A DNA stretch of 64,000 nucleotides from NCBI GenBank assembly GCA_018139225.1, contig JAGSNX010000007.1:62001-126000 (forward strand), given 5' to 3'. Numbering within the stretch: the first letter of the stretch is position 1; the number at the start of each line of letters is the position of its first letter. Below the pieces are notes generated by a model. That model did not search any database and had not been told where the DNA came from. It saw only the letters and a program-made list of their open reading frames with translations. A program made the position numbers and the translations under genes. The stretch is from Microvirga sp. SRT01 (GTDB lineage: Bacteria > Pseudomonadota > Alphaproteobacteria > Sphingomonadales > Sphingomonadaceae). This document shows, piece by piece, positions 26,607 to 35,590 of the stretch.

Positions 26607-28241
26607 GTGCCGCCGGGCGAACCACCGCCGGACACCCTGCCGCCCGAGGAGACTCTGGCGGAACTCTATGACGACGCGCCGTGTGCGTATCTGACGATTG
26701 ATGGCGACGGCCGCATCATCCGGGCGAACAACACGGCAATCGGCTGGATCGGTATCGCGCGCGAGGCGCTGATCGGGTTGTCGCTGCGGACGATCATGAC
26801 GCCGGCGGCGCGCATCTTCTTCGAAACGCATGTCGCGCCGCTGCTGGCGACCGAGGGTCTGGCGCAGCAGGTGGCCATCGACCTGAAATGCTCCGACGGG
26901 CATCGCATGCCGGTTCTCAGCGACTGGCGCAGCGTGGTGCGGGATGGACGCACGATCGGTATCCGCGCGATGTTCGTGGATGCCACGGATCGGCGGGCCT
27001 ATGAACGCGATCTGCTCGCCGCGCGCGAACGGGCCGAGGAGACGGCGGCAAGGCTGACCGCAAGCGAGGCGGAACTGCGCGAACTGAACGAGACGCTGGA
27101 GCGGCGTGTCGCGGAACGCACCGCCGATCTGGAACGCGCTCACGAACAATTGCGCCAAAGCCAAAAGTTGGAGGCGATGGGTAGCCTGACTGGCGGCGTC
27201 GCCCATGATTTCAACAATCTGCTGACGCCGATCCTCGGCTTGCTCGATACGCTGCAGCGTCACCACATCAGCGACAATCGCGAGCGGCAGGCGATCGCGG
27301 GTGCGCTCGCATCGGCGGAGCGCGCGAAGACGCTGGTGCAGCGCCTGCTGGCCTTCGCGCGGCGACAACCGTTGCAGGCGCGGGCGATCGATGTCGGCGA
27401 CCTCGTCGGTGGTATGGCTGAATTGGTGGCCAGTACCTCCGGCCCGCGTATTCAGGTGCTGGTCGAGCGCGATCCGGCGCTGCCCCATGCTCTGGCGGAT
27501 GCGAACCAGATCGAGATGGCGGTACTGAATTTGGCGGTGAACGCACGCGATGCGATGCCGGCCGGGGGTACGCTGACGCTGGGGGTGTATGCCGAGGAGT
27601 CCGGCAGCGGCATGATCCGGCTGGTGGTGGCGGACACCGGCATGGGCATGGACCGCATGACGCTGGAACGGGCGGTGGAGCCGTTTTTTTCGACGAAGGG
27701 AATTGGCAAGGGGACCGGGCTGGGGCTTTCGATGGTCCACGGGCTGGCGGCGCAATTGGGCGGGAACCTGACGCTGCACAGCGAGCCGGGCAGGGGGACG
27801 ACAGTGGAGCTGCGCCTGCCGGCCGTCGATCGCCCGACGCCCGTGCTGCCGGCGGCGTCGGAGGCCGCGGTACGGTGCGGCGCACCCGGCAGCGCGTTGC
27901 TGGTGGACGACGAGAAGCTGGTCCGGTTCGCGACCGCGTTCATGCTGAAGGATCTGGGCTTCACGGTGGTCGAGGCGGACTCGGCGGAGGCAGCGATCCG
28001 GATGCTGGAGGACGGATTGCGGCCGAACATCGTCGTCAGCGATCACCTGATGCCCGGGATGAGCGGGACCGAACTGGCGTTCAAGGTCCAGGAATGGCTG
28101 GGCATTCCGACGCTGATCGTGTCCGGTTACGCCGATGTCGAAGGGGTAGCGGCGGGGTTGCCGCGGCTGAGCAAGCCGTTCCGGCGGAAGCATCTGGCGG
28201 AGGCGCTGGAGCGGATGAGCGGGATCAATCTCGCCGCCTGA
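26607..28241 (+). CDS. Hybrid histidine kinase with RsbP-type PAS domain (RsbQ partner)
   Basis: A 544-aa soluble hybrid kinase: PAS ~18-130 (YDDAPCAYLTIDGDGRIIRA; RIFFETHVAPLL), a coiled coil ~132-185, HisKA with His200 (GGVAHDFNNLLTP), ATPase domain (NLAVNARDAMP, DTGMGMD, GTGLGLSM), and a C-terminal receiver with Asp479 (VSDHLMPG). The PAS carries the FFETHxAPLL pattern that I associate with PAS domains paired with RsbQ hydrolases, where the output is usually a PP2C phosphatase; here a kinase replaces it. The GTG start at 26607 has GGAG 8 bases upstream and follows the hydrolase stop by 2 bp. The larger open frame that begins at 26340 overlaps the hydrolase and is not the true start. Confidence 0.88.
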   Translation: MPPGEPPPDTLPPEETLAELYDDAPCAYLTIDGDGRIIRANNTAIGWIGIAREALIGLSLRTIMTPAARIFFETHVAPLLATEGLAQQVAIDLKCSDGHRMPVLSDWRSVVRDGRTIGIRAMFVDATDRRAYERDLLAARERAEETAARLTASEAELRELNETLERRVAERTADLERAHEQLRQSQKLEAMGSLTGGVAHDFNNLLTPILGLLDTLQRHHISDNRERQAIAGALASAERAKTLVQRLLAFARRQPLQARAIDVGDLVGGMAELVASTSGPRIQVLVERDPALPHALADANQIEMAVLNLAVNARDAMPAGGTLTLGVYAEESGSGMIRLVVADTGMGMDRMTLERAVEPFFSTKGIGKGTGLGLSMVHGLAAQLGGNLTLHSEPGRGTTVELRLPAVDRPTPVLPAASEAAVRCGAPGSALLVDDEKLVRFATAFMLKDLGFTVVEADSAEAAIRMLEDGLRPNIVVSDHLMPGMSGTELAFKVQEWLGIPTLIVSGYADVEGVAAGLPRLSKPFRRKHLAEALERMSGINLAA

Positions 28242-28274
28242 CCCCCAGTGCTGGCGCTAACCGCCCTCCTGGCG

Positions 28275-29291
28275 CTACCCTGAGTGCGGGCGGTCCAGCG
28301 TCAGTGTGCAGCAGGTGCCGCCGTTGCCATGAGAGATGGCGATGCGGGCGGAGATCACCTCCGCCAGCGACTGCATCAGATCGCCGCCGTGCCCCGCCAT
28401 GTCGGTCGCGGCATCGCGCCCGCCATCGTCCTGGACGACGACCTCGATCGTGGAGGTGGTGGCTGTGACCTTCACGCCGATCAGGCCGCCACCGTCGTCG
28501 AACGCATGTTTGAGCGCGTTCGTAACCCATTCGTTGACGATGATGCCGATGACGATCGCCGACTGGACGGGAACGTCGATCGGGTCGACGCGACAGATCA
28601 CCTCGACGTGATCGGGGGCCGCGCCCGTCCGCAACAGCGACGCGATCCGGCAGATATGGCCGCCGAGGTCGATGACCTGCGGCGTGGCCATCCGGCTCGA
28701 CAGGTCCTGATAGACCGAGGCGATCGTTTCCAGCCGCGACGCCGCCTTGTCGAGTTCGTGCGCAAGATCCGGATTGCCGGTCGACTGATGCGCGAGCAGG
28801 CCGGCCGCAATCTGGAAGTTGTTCTTCGTGCGGTGGTCCATTTCGTCGATGAACAGCGACAGCGTCTGCACGCGCCGCTCGCATTGCGACCGGACCAGCG
28901 CCGCGGCGCTGCGGTAGGCGGCGGTCGCCCAGATCGACCCGGCGAGCGCCGCCGTCGATAACAGGATGTTGGCAAGGTCGGTGGTGATGCCGCCGTGCAC
29001 GGAGACCCAATTGGGAAAGACGTAGCGGATCGTCAGCAACTGGCAGCAGACCGCAGCGATCGTTCCGGCACGTCCGCCGGCCACCAGTGTCGCTATCATG
29101 ACCGCGGGAAAGGTCAGTACGAACGGCGCGACACCGCCAACGACTAACTCAATCCCGAGACGCGCGAGAACCGTACTGGCGGCCGCAAGGAAGGCGACGA
29201 GGCAGTCGAACGCAAACCGTTCCGACTCCGTCCTCGATTTGACGAACTGCGCCGTCATCCATGCAGGCGGTGTTCTCGCGATGTTCGACAC
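28275..29291 (-). CDS. Membrane sensor histidine kinase, HisKA_2 type
   Basis: A 338-aa kinase with about four transmembrane helices in residues ~25-130 (AFLAAASTVLARLGIELVV; FVLTFPAVMIATLVAGGRAG), similar to DUF4118/MASE-type sensor regions, then a HisKA_2 dimerisation domain with phospho-acceptor His153 (EMDHRTKNNFQIAAGLL) and an ATPase domain (NEWVTNALKHAF, VVQDDGGRD). Kinases of this class in alphaproteobacteria often feed the PhyR/EcfG general stress response; no phyR, nepR or ecfG is in the window. The GTG at 29291 is favoured because AAGGA lies 6 bases upstream; a GTG at 29348 is also in frame. It converges on the RsbQ-kinase pair, 33 bp away. Confidence 0.82.
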   Translation of the reverse strand: MSNIARTPPAWMTAQFVKSRTESERFAFDCLVAFLAAASTVLARLGIELVVGGVAPFVLTFPAVMIATLVAGGRAGTIAAVCCQLLTIRYVFPNWVSVHGGITTDLANILLSTAALAGSIWATAAYRSAAALVRSQCERRVQTLSLFIDEMDHRTKNNFQIAAGLLAHQSTGNPDLAHELDKAASRLETIASVYQDLSSRMATPQVIDLGGHICRIASLLRTGAAPDHVEVICRVDPIDVPVQSAIVIGIIVNEWVTNALKHAFDDGGGLIGVKVTATTSTIEVVVQDDGGRDAATDMAGHGGDLMQSLAEVISARIAISHGNGGTCCTLTLDRPHSG

Positions 29292-29607
29292 AGACTGTCC
29301 TTGTTCGAAGCGCGTCCAACGTATCGACCAGCGATATGGCTCCACCAAAACCTTGTCCTGTCAACTATCAATGTCGGAAAACTATATCTAGCGAAGTATT
29401 TACCTTCATTTATCAGTGCTCACGGCTCAACTACCCGGGCCGTTACTCGCCAGCGGGGATCGCGACATCAGATGATGATCTCGGATCATTGCGCCCGTAG
29501 GTGTTGCCGCACTGCAACAGGTCCCGATCTATCGATTGCAACCGATGGACCTATTCCCGCCGATCCCGGTTCTTGCCCTCGACGCGACAGTCTGGGAAAA
29601 AAATTCT
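29292..29607. other. Intergenic region between divergent kinase and porin-like genes
   Basis: About 315 bp, noticeably more AT-rich than the flanks. It should hold the divergent promoters of the HisKA_2 kinase and the outer-membrane protein. I found no coding signal and no GGAAC-N16-17-GTT (EcfG-type) promoter. Confidence 0.5.
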
Positions 29608-30456
29608 ATGCGCTTTCAAGTAGTTCTAGCCGCAGCCTCGATGGCGTTCATGGCCTCTGCTCCTGCCGCCGCGCAGGAGACGACCGAGGACCAGCCGTTT
29701 TCGGGCCTCTACGTCGGCGCCGCCGGCGGCTACGACGTGCAGGGCAATGATCGTGGATCGCAGATCCAGTTTGACCGCAATCTCGACGGCCGCTTCGGCG
29801 ATCAGGTCCTAACAGGCACCGGCGCGAACGCCTTCGGTCCGGGCTTCTGCAACGGTGCGGCCCGGTCGCAGCTGTCGCCGGCGAATGGCGGCGGCTGTTA
29901 CAAGGACAAGGACGGCTGGGCCTATTATGGTCGCGTCGGTCTGGACGCACAGCGCGGCAACATCGTGGTCGGTGTGGTCGGCGAGTTCGGCAAGACCGAG
30001 ATCACCGATGCGGTGACCGGGTTCTCCAGCACGCCCGCCAGCTATGTGATGTATCGCAACGTCGATTGGGAAGCGTCGGTCCGTGGCCGCGCCGGTTACG
30101 CGGTCGACACCACGCTGTTCTACGGCACGTTCGGTGCGGGCTATGCGAAGATCGACCGTCGCTTCGCTTCGACCAACACCACGAACACCTTCACCGGCAG
30201 CGGCGACCGCAACCAGTTCGGTATCCTTGGCGGCGGCGGCATCGAGCAGAAGATCGGTCGCAACTTCTCGATCGGGATGGAATATATGTTCCACCAGTAT
30301 CAGGATAACGACTACCGCGTTCGTGTGACCGGTGCCGCCGGCACGCCGTTCACCAATGGCACCAATGGTGGCACGACGAGCGGTACCGACTTCCGCCGCG
30401 GCGACGACAATTTTCGCTGGCACAGCCTGCGCGCGACGGCAGCGTTCCGCTTCTGA
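29608..30456 (+). CDS. Outer-membrane beta-barrel protein
   Basis: A 282-aa protein with a clear signal peptide (MRFQVVLAAASMAFMASAPA, cleaved at AAAQ) and a barrel-like pattern of alternating strands: FSGLYVGAAGGYDVQGND at the start, then AYYGRVGLDAQRGNIVVGVV, VRGRAGYAVDTTLFYGTFG and a terminal LRATAAFRF that ends in phenylalanine, as Bam substrates do. It is of the OmpA-barrel/Omp25 type (8-10 strands); a role in membrane integrity or passive transport is likely, but nothing more specific is shown. ATG at 29608 begins the signal peptide; upstream in-frame codons are not leader-like. A strong terminator follows. Confidence 0.83.
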   Translation: MRFQVVLAAASMAFMASAPAAAQETTEDQPFSGLYVGAAGGYDVQGNDRGSQIQFDRNLDGRFGDQVLTGTGANAFGPGFCNGAARSQLSPANGGGCYKDKDGWAYYGRVGLDAQRGNIVVGVVGEFGKTEITDAVTGFSSTPASYVMYRNVDWEASVRGRAGYAVDTTLFYGTFGAGYAKIDRRFASTNTTNTFTGSGDRNQFGILGGGGIEQKIGRNFSIGMEYMFHQYQDNDYRVRVTGAAGTPFTNGTNGGTTSGTDFRRGDDNFRWHSLRATAAFRF

Positions 30457-30477
30457 CGTTACGCTGTGCTTGAAGGA

Positions 30478-30513
30478 GGGGCCGGGTCACGCGAGTGGCC
30501 CGGCCCCTTTTTT
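30478..30513 (+). terminator. Rho-independent terminator of the barrel gene
   Basis: A 13-bp GC-rich stem (one G-T pair) with a GCGA tetraloop at 30491-30494 followed by six T residues, 21 bp after the stop codon. A textbook intrinsic terminator. Confidence 0.88.
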
Positions 30514-30534
30514 CGTGGCTTCGATGCGAGGCGC

Positions 30535-30574
30535 AAAAAACCCGGCTTCCGCGAGGAAGCCGGGTCTCTTTTTT
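30535..30574. terminator. Bidirectional terminator between convergent genes
   Basis: Six A, a perfect 10-bp stem CCCGGCTTCC / GGAAGCCGGG with a GCGA loop, then TCTCTTTTTT. It works on the minus strand for the ferritin-like operon that ends at 30587 and gives a second stop for transcripts from the barrel gene. Confidence 0.88.
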
Positions 30575-30586
30575 CAGGGTAGCGCG

Positions 30587-31630
30587 TCAGGGATTGGCGA
30601 CCGTGGTCCTGATGTTGCCGTTGACCCCCTCTGGAAAGAAGCCGCCGCGCTGCGTGCCGACGGCGGCATTCAGGAACACGACGTTCAACACCTGATTGGC
30701 CGTCCGGCCCAGCACCAGCCCGTTGGCGTCGGTGGGGACGAGGTTGGCCTCGCTCGCTGTACCGATGCCCTGGTCGGTGTCGGTCGAGCCGTCGAGCGCG
30801 TCGCGCGAGTCCGAGATGCGCTGGATGCGGTCGAAGATCGAGGTCGCCGGTGCGGACAGACCCAGCGCATACAGCGACGAGCGGATGACGCCGTCGTGAT
30901 AGGCCTCGGTCGCCAGGATGCCCGCCGATGCGTCGAGATACGTCTTGTTCGTGATCAGGCGCGCCGACCCGCGATAGGCGGTGACGCCGACATCCGTCAG
31001 CAGGTACGATCCAATCAGGAAGTTGATGTCGTTCGCGAATGGGTCGAAGATCTCGTTCGCACCGATCACCCCGGCCGCGCGTGCGGCAGCGGTGAACGCG
31101 CCCGGTACCGTCGCGCCTCCGGGCGTAACGACCGCTGCGCTGCCCGACAGGTTGATGCTCGGCTGCGCCACCGCCGCCGATCCCAGCTGGGTGCGGAGGA
31201 AGGTGATGTGCGCCAGCTCGTCATACGCGATCTCACGCGCATACTGCGCGATCACCGGGTCGGAAAAGTTGACGGCGCGCGCCGCTCCGTCGCCGGAGCC
31301 GGTGATGACGCCGCTCTGGAAGCCGGTGCCGGTTCGCAGATTGGCGGGGATGCCGGCGCCCGTCACCGCGTACGAATAGTAGTTGCCCTCCAGATATTCG
31401 AGCTGGAGCGCGAAGTTGAGGATGTCGGCGTCGGTCACCGGGGCCTGCGTCGGCGCGGGGGTCGGCGTGACGACCGGGTCCGGCGTGTCGTCATCGCCGC
31501 AAGCCGACAGCAGCGACAGGCCGCCGGTCATTGCCGCCGCGCCACCGCACATGCGGATGAAGTTGCGGCGCGCCATGCGCTGATGTTCCGCCTTTTCGAT
31601 CGTGGCGAGGAAATCGATCTTGTCGTTCAT
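30587..31630 (-). CDS. Tat-exported ferritin-like lipoprotein (paralogue A)
   Basis: A 347-aa ferritin-like domain protein of the Ferritin_2 type, related to desiccation-induced proteins. The N-terminus has RRNFIR at 21-26 and a lipobox LLSAC (Cys44), so it is probably a Tat-exported lipoprotein; a proline/threonine linker follows. The helical core carries the di-iron-like motifs LQLEYLEGNYYSYAV, YDELAHITFLRTQLG and ATEAYHDGVIRSSLYALG. The function is not proven for this family; iron or stress handling in the envelope is inferred. ATG at 31630 has GGGGAG 10 bases upstream. It lies 17 bp after paralogue B, so the two form an operon. Confidence 0.82.
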   Translation of the reverse strand: MNDKIDFLATIEKAEHQRMARRNFIRMCGGAAAMTGGLSLLSACGDDDTPDPVVTPTPAPTQAPVTDADILNFALQLEYLEGNYYSYAVTGAGIPANLRTGTGFQSGVITGSGDGAARAVNFSDPVIAQYAREIAYDELAHITFLRTQLGSAAVAQPSINLSGSAAVVTPGGATVPGAFTAAARAAGVIGANEIFDPFANDINFLIGSYLLTDVGVTAYRGSARLITNKTYLDASAGILATEAYHDGVIRSSLYALGLSAPATSIFDRIQRISDSRDALDGSTDTDQGIGTASEANLVPTDANGLVLGRTANQVLNVVFLNAAVGTQRGGFFPEGVNGNIRTTVANP

Positions 31631-31647
31631 GATGGTGACTCCCCTGC

Positions 31648-32691
31648 TCACTTGGCGGCGCTGACGCGGATGCCGCCATTGACCCCGGCGGGGAAGAACC
31701 CGCCCAGTTCCGCGGCCGCGTTCGCGGTGTTGAGGTAGACGATGTTCAGGACCTGCTGCGCCGTCCGGCCGAACGCGATCCCGTTCGGATCGGTCGGCAC
31801 GAAGTTGGAGCCGGTGCCGGTCGACGTGCCAGCCTCCGTCGTCACCGGCGTCGGCCGTGGCGCGACGCCCTGATCGTCGTCGGCATAGGTTTGCGGCGGG
31901 CCGGCCTGATCGGTCGAGCCGTCGACCGCGTCGCGTGCGTCGGAGATCTGCTCCGTCGCGGTCACCAGCGCCGGGATCGCCTGGCCGCGGCGATAGAGCG
32001 CGCCGCGGATGATCCCTGCGTGGAACGCCTCGGCGGCGAGGATGCCGGCCGCGGCGTCGAGGAAGGTGTTGTTGGTCAGGAGCGACGAGGAACCCTTGTA
32101 AGCGGTGACCCCGACATCCTCGAACAGATACGCGCCGAGCAGGAAGTTGTCGGGCGAGGCGTAGGGATCGAACACGCCGTTGGTCAGCGTGACGCCCGCC
32201 GCCGCCGCCGCCGCGGTGAACGGGCCGTCAGCGTCGCCGGCGATGTTGATCGTGGGCTGCGCGACCGCCGCGGAGCCAAGCGCCGTGCGCAGGAAGCTGA
32301 CATGCGCCCGTTCGTCGGCGGCGATCTCGCGCGCATATTGCTGGATGAGCGGTTCGCCGCTGAAGTCCACCGCGCGCGCCGGGTTGGTCGTGCCGGTGAT
32401 GACGCTGCCTCGGGCACCCTGCGACGTGGATCCGCCGAGCAGGTCGTCCGGAAGTCCCGATCCGCTGAAGGCGTAGCTGTAGAACTGCGCTTCCAGATAT
32501 TCGAGGTTGAGCGCGAAATTCAGGATGTCGGCGTCGAGGTTCGCGGTCTGCGCCTTCGCCGTCGACGTAAACGCCACCGCGCTGGCGCCGATCGCCGCCG
32601 CACCGATCGCGGCCCTGAAGAATTCGCGGCGCTCGCCCCGTCGCTGCACGCGGCGGTCCAGAACCCCGATCAATTGTGAATCATCCGACAT
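31648..32691 (-). CDS. Tat-exported ferritin-like protein (paralogue B)
   Basis: A 347-aa paralogue of the next gene downstream. RREFFR at 21-26 begins a Tat-type leader that ends near STAKAQ without a lipobox cysteine, so this copy should be a soluble periplasmic protein. The ferritin-like motifs are LNLEYLEAQFYSYAF, ADERAHVSFLRTALG and AAEAFHAGIIRGALYRRG; the C-terminus GFFPAGVNGGIRV is almost the same in both copies. A threonine/glycine-rich insertion (~275-300) is specific to this copy. ATG at 32691 has AAGGGGA upstream. It is first in the operon and divergent from the SDR-GH15-GNAT operon over 252 bp. Confidence 0.82.
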   Translation of the reverse strand: MSDDSQLIGVLDRRVQRRGERREFFRAAIGAAAIGASAVAFTSTAKAQTANLDADILNFALNLEYLEAQFYSYAFSGSGLPDDLLGGSTSQGARGSVITGTTNPARAVDFSGEPLIQQYAREIAADERAHVSFLRTALGSAAVAQPTINIAGDADGPFTAAAAAAGVTLTNGVFDPYASPDNFLLGAYLFEDVGVTAYKGSSSLLTNNTFLDAAAGILAAEAFHAGIIRGALYRRGQAIPALVTATEQISDARDAVDGSTDQAGPPQTYADDDQGVAPRPTPVTTEAGTSTGTGSNFVPTDPNGIAFGRTAQQVLNIVYLNTANAAAELGGFFPAGVNGGIRVSAAK

Positions 32692-32943
32692 GCGGCATCC
32701 CCTTTTGAGAGCATTGCGCCAGACGCCGCGTCCATCCGCGGTCGTCATCAGGATCGCCCGCGGTCATTCACGGACGATCGCCGAGAGAACGTTTTGGCGC
32801 CTAAAAAGATACAGTGAAATCAAACTGATAAGGATCATAGACGTGCATCAGGCATGTCATCCCATCGGGATGGCGACGCCGCGCGCATCCCATCCGCGGC
32901 TGGACCGTTACCCCGGAGAACCGACGTTTTCCGGAGACCTCGC

Positions 32944-33756
32944 GTGCCCGACACCAGCCTGCGCCTGAACAATCATGCCGCCATCGTCACGGGGGCGAGT
33001 TCCGGCATCGGTCTCGCCGTGGCGGAGGCGCTGGCGGGCGAGGGGGCGGCGGTCGTCGTCAACTATCGCTCTCATCCAGAGCCTGCCGACGAACTGGTCG
33101 ACCGGATCAGGGCGGCGGGAGGTCGCGCCGTGGCGGTGCGCGCCGACGTGTCGCAGGAGGAGGATGTCGTGCGCCTGTTCGACGAGGCGACCGAGGCGTT
33201 CGGTCGCGTCGATCTGCTGGTCGCGAATTCGGGCGTCCAAAAGGACGCGGGCATCGCCGACATGACGTTGGAGGACTGGAACACGGTCATCGGCATCAAC
33301 CTGACCGGGCAGTTCCTGTGCGCGCGCGAAGCCGTCCGCCGCTTCCGTGCGCAGCCCGAGGACGGCCGGCCGGCGCGCAGTGCAGGGGCGATCATCGCGA
33401 TGAGTTCGGTGCACGAGGTGATCCCCTGGGCGGGACACATCAACTATGCCTCCGCCAAGGGGGGCGTACGGATGCTCACGCGATCACTGGCGCAGGAGGT
33501 GGCGGGCGACGGCATCCGCGTGAACGCGATCGCGCCGGGAGCGATCCGCACGCCGATCAACAAGGACGCTTGGGAGACGGACGAGGCGCTGACGAAGTTG
33601 CTGCGCCTGATCCCGTATGGCCGGATCGGCGAGCCTGAGGATGTCGCGCGCGCGACAGTGTGGCTGGCGTCGGACGAGGCGGATTACGTGACGGGTACGA
33701 CCTTGTTCGTCGATGGCGGCATGTCGCTCTACCCGGAATTCCGCGATAATGGCTGA
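32944..33756 (+). CDS. SDR family glucose 1-dehydrogenase-like oxidoreductase
   Basis: A 270-aa classical short-chain dehydrogenase. TGASSGIG (16-23), NSG(V) in place of NNAG at 95-97, and the triad Ser155, Tyr168, Lys172 (YASAK) are visible; the C-terminal LASDEADYVTGTTLFVDGGM is typical of the glucose 1-dehydrogenase group. It likely oxidises a sugar with NAD(P)+. The GTG at 32944 has CGGAGA 8 bases upstream. The stop overlaps the start of the GH15 gene by 8 bp, so the pair is coupled: glucose released by the GH15 enzyme could be the substrate (inference). Confidence 0.85.
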   Translation: MPDTSLRLNNHAAIVTGASSGIGLAVAEALAGEGAAVVVNYRSHPEPADELVDRIRAAGGRAVAVRADVSQEEDVVRLFDEATEAFGRVDLLVANSGVQKDAGIADMTLEDWNTVIGINLTGQFLCAREAVRRFRAQPEDGRPARSAGAIIAMSSVHEVIPWAGHINYASAKGGVRMLTRSLAQEVAGDGIRVNAIAPGAIRTPINKDAWETDEALTKLLRLIPYGRIGEPEDVARATVWLASDEADYVTGTTLFVDGGMSLYPEFRDNG

Positions 33757-35590
33757 GGCCGCCACGGCCAAGGCCGGAAGGGTGCCGCCGCTCAGGACGA
33801 TCAGCGATCACGGAATCATCGGCGATCTGGAGACGGCGGCGCTGGTCGCGCGGGACGGGACGATCGATTATCTGTGCTGGCCGTCGCTCGACAGCCCGTC
33901 GATCTTTGCCGACCTGCTGTCTCCCGACGCCGGTGGTGCCTTTACGATCCGGCCGAACCTGACGTCGGCGCGCAACCTGCAACTCTACGTTCCCGACACC
34001 AACCTGCTGCTGACCCGCTGGATGGCGGAGAGCGGCGCGGCTGAGGTGCTGGACCTGATGCCGCATCCCGATGCCCGCGCGCATCCGGACCGGGAGGCGC
34101 GCTGCCTGATCCGGCGGGTCGCGGTGACGCGTGGGACGGTGGATTTCACGATCCGGTGCGCGCCGCGCTTCGACTATGCGCGAGAGGTGCCGGAGATGAC
34201 GGAGGAGGCCGGCGGCATTCGCTTCGCCGGCCGCGACCTGACGCTGCGGCTGTTCGCGTCTGTGCCGCTGACCTGTGAACCGGGCGCGGTGGAGGCGCGT
34301 ATTACGCTGTCCGCGGGCGAAACCGCATGGTTCGCGCTGGGCGAGGAGGCGTTGTTGTGCCCCGACGATGCGGGGATCGCGGCGGAGATCGTCGCCACGA
34401 CCGACGCCTGGCGGGGCTGGGCCGGGCATTCGACCTATCGGGGCCGCTGGCGCGAGGAAGTGCTGCGCTCCGCGCTCGCGCTGAAGCTGCTGACGTCGCG
34501 GCGGCACGGGTCGATCGCGGCGGCGGCGACCTTTTCGTTGCCCGAAGCCACGGGGGCGGGACGGAACTGGGACTATCGCGCCAGCTGGATCCGCGATGCT
34601 TCGTTCACCGTCTATGCGTTCATGCGGCTGGGCTTCTACGACGAGGCAGAGCATTTCCGGAAATGGGTCGGCCAGCGGATGATGGCGGCGGATGCCGATA
34701 ACCCGATCCGCATCATGTACGCGATCGACGGGTCGGAGGCGCTGGACGAATCCGAGCTCGATCATTTCGCGGGCTACGCGGGCAGCCGACCGGTGCGGAT
34801 CGGCAACGCGGCGCATGCGCAGAGCCAGCTGGATATCTTCGGCGAGCTGATGGACAGCACCTATCTGTCGAATAAATACGGCGCTGCGATCAGTCACGAG
34901 GGCTGGGAGCATGTCCGCGGCATCGTCGACTATGTGATGCACAATTGGGATCGGCCGGATGCCGGTATCTGGGAGATGCGATCCGAACCACGCCACTTCC
35001 TGCATTCGCGAGTCATGTGCTGGGTCGCGATGGACCGCGCGATCCGGCTGGCGAAGAAGCGGTCGCTGCCCGCCCCGATCGTAGAGTGGGCGGAGTGTCG
35101 CGATGCCATTGTCGCGGATGTCTGGGCGAACTTCCGGCACCCGGAACACGGCTATTTCGTGCAGGAGCGGGGCGGCACCGAACTGGACGCGGCCCTGTTG
35201 ATGATGCCGCTGATGCGGTTCGTATCCTCAACGGATCCGGTGTGGCTCAAGACGCTCGACGCGATCGAGGAGCATCTGTGCGACGACGGTTTGGTCTACC
35301 GCTATCGCAACACCGACGGGCTGGAGGGCGGGGAGGGCGCGTTCACGACCTGCACCTTCTGGTACGCCGAATGCCTCGCGCGTGCCGGGCGGCTGGACGA
35401 CGCGCAGATGATCCTCGCCAAGGGGCTGAGCTATGCCAACACCTTGGGCCTGTTCGCCGAGGAACTGGACGAACGTGGCTTGCAGCTCGGCAATTTCCCG
35501 CAGGCCTTGACGCATCTGGCGTTCATCAGCGCGGCCTTCTTCATCGATCGCCGGATCGACAAGAACTACCAGCCCAATTGGCAACCCTGA
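33749..35590 (+). CDS. GH15 family glucoamylase/trehalase-like hydrolase
   Basis: A 613-aa cytoplasmic glycoside hydrolase family 15 protein (no signal peptide). The N-terminal beta-domain begins ISDHGIIGDLETAALV, RDGTIDYLCWPSLDSPSIFA; the (alpha/alpha)6 barrel shows GAGRNWDYRASWIRDASFTVYA with the conserved region of the catalytic acid, and GGEGAFTTCTFWYAECLARAG near the second glutamate. Bacterial relatives of this length act as trehalases or small-maltooligosaccharide glucoamylases; which applies cannot be seen. ATG 33749 overlaps the SDR stop, and its own stop TGA overlaps the ATG of the GNAT gene, so three genes form one operon. Confidence 0.87.
   Translation: MAEAATAKAGRVPPLRTISDHGIIGDLETAALVARDGTIDYLCWPSLDSPSIFADLLSPDAGGAFTIRPNLTSARNLQLYVPDTNLLLTRWMAESGAAEVLDLMPHPDARAHPDREARCLIRRVAVTRGTVDFTIRCAPRFDYAREVPEMTEEAGGIRFAGRDLTLRLFASVPLTCEPGAVEARITLSAGETAWFALGEEALLCPDDAGIAAEIVATTDAWRGWAGHSTYRGRWREEVLRSALALKLLTSRRHGSIAAAATFSLPEATGAGRNWDYRASWIRDASFTVYAFMRLGFYDEAEHFRKWVGQRMMAADADNPIRIMYAIDGSEALDESELDHFAGYAGSRPVRIGNAAHAQSQLDIFGELMDSTYLSNKYGAAISHEGWEHVRGIVDYVMHNWDRPDAGIWEMRSEPRHFLHSRVMCWVAMDRAIRLAKKRSLPAPIVEWAECRDAIVADVWANFRHPEHGYFVQERGGTELDAALLMMPLMRFVSSTDPVWLKTLDAIEEHLCDDGLVYRYRNTDGLEGGEGAFTTCTFWYAECLARAGRLDDAQMILAKGLSYANTLGLFAEELDERGLQLGNFPQALTHLAFISAAFFIDRRIDKNYQPNWQP

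Noticed and set aside
29292..32943. EcfG-type stress promoters (GGAAC-N16-17-GTT) before the barrel, ferritin-like and SDR-GH15 genes
   Set aside because: I looked on both strands of the gaps and found no acceptable match.
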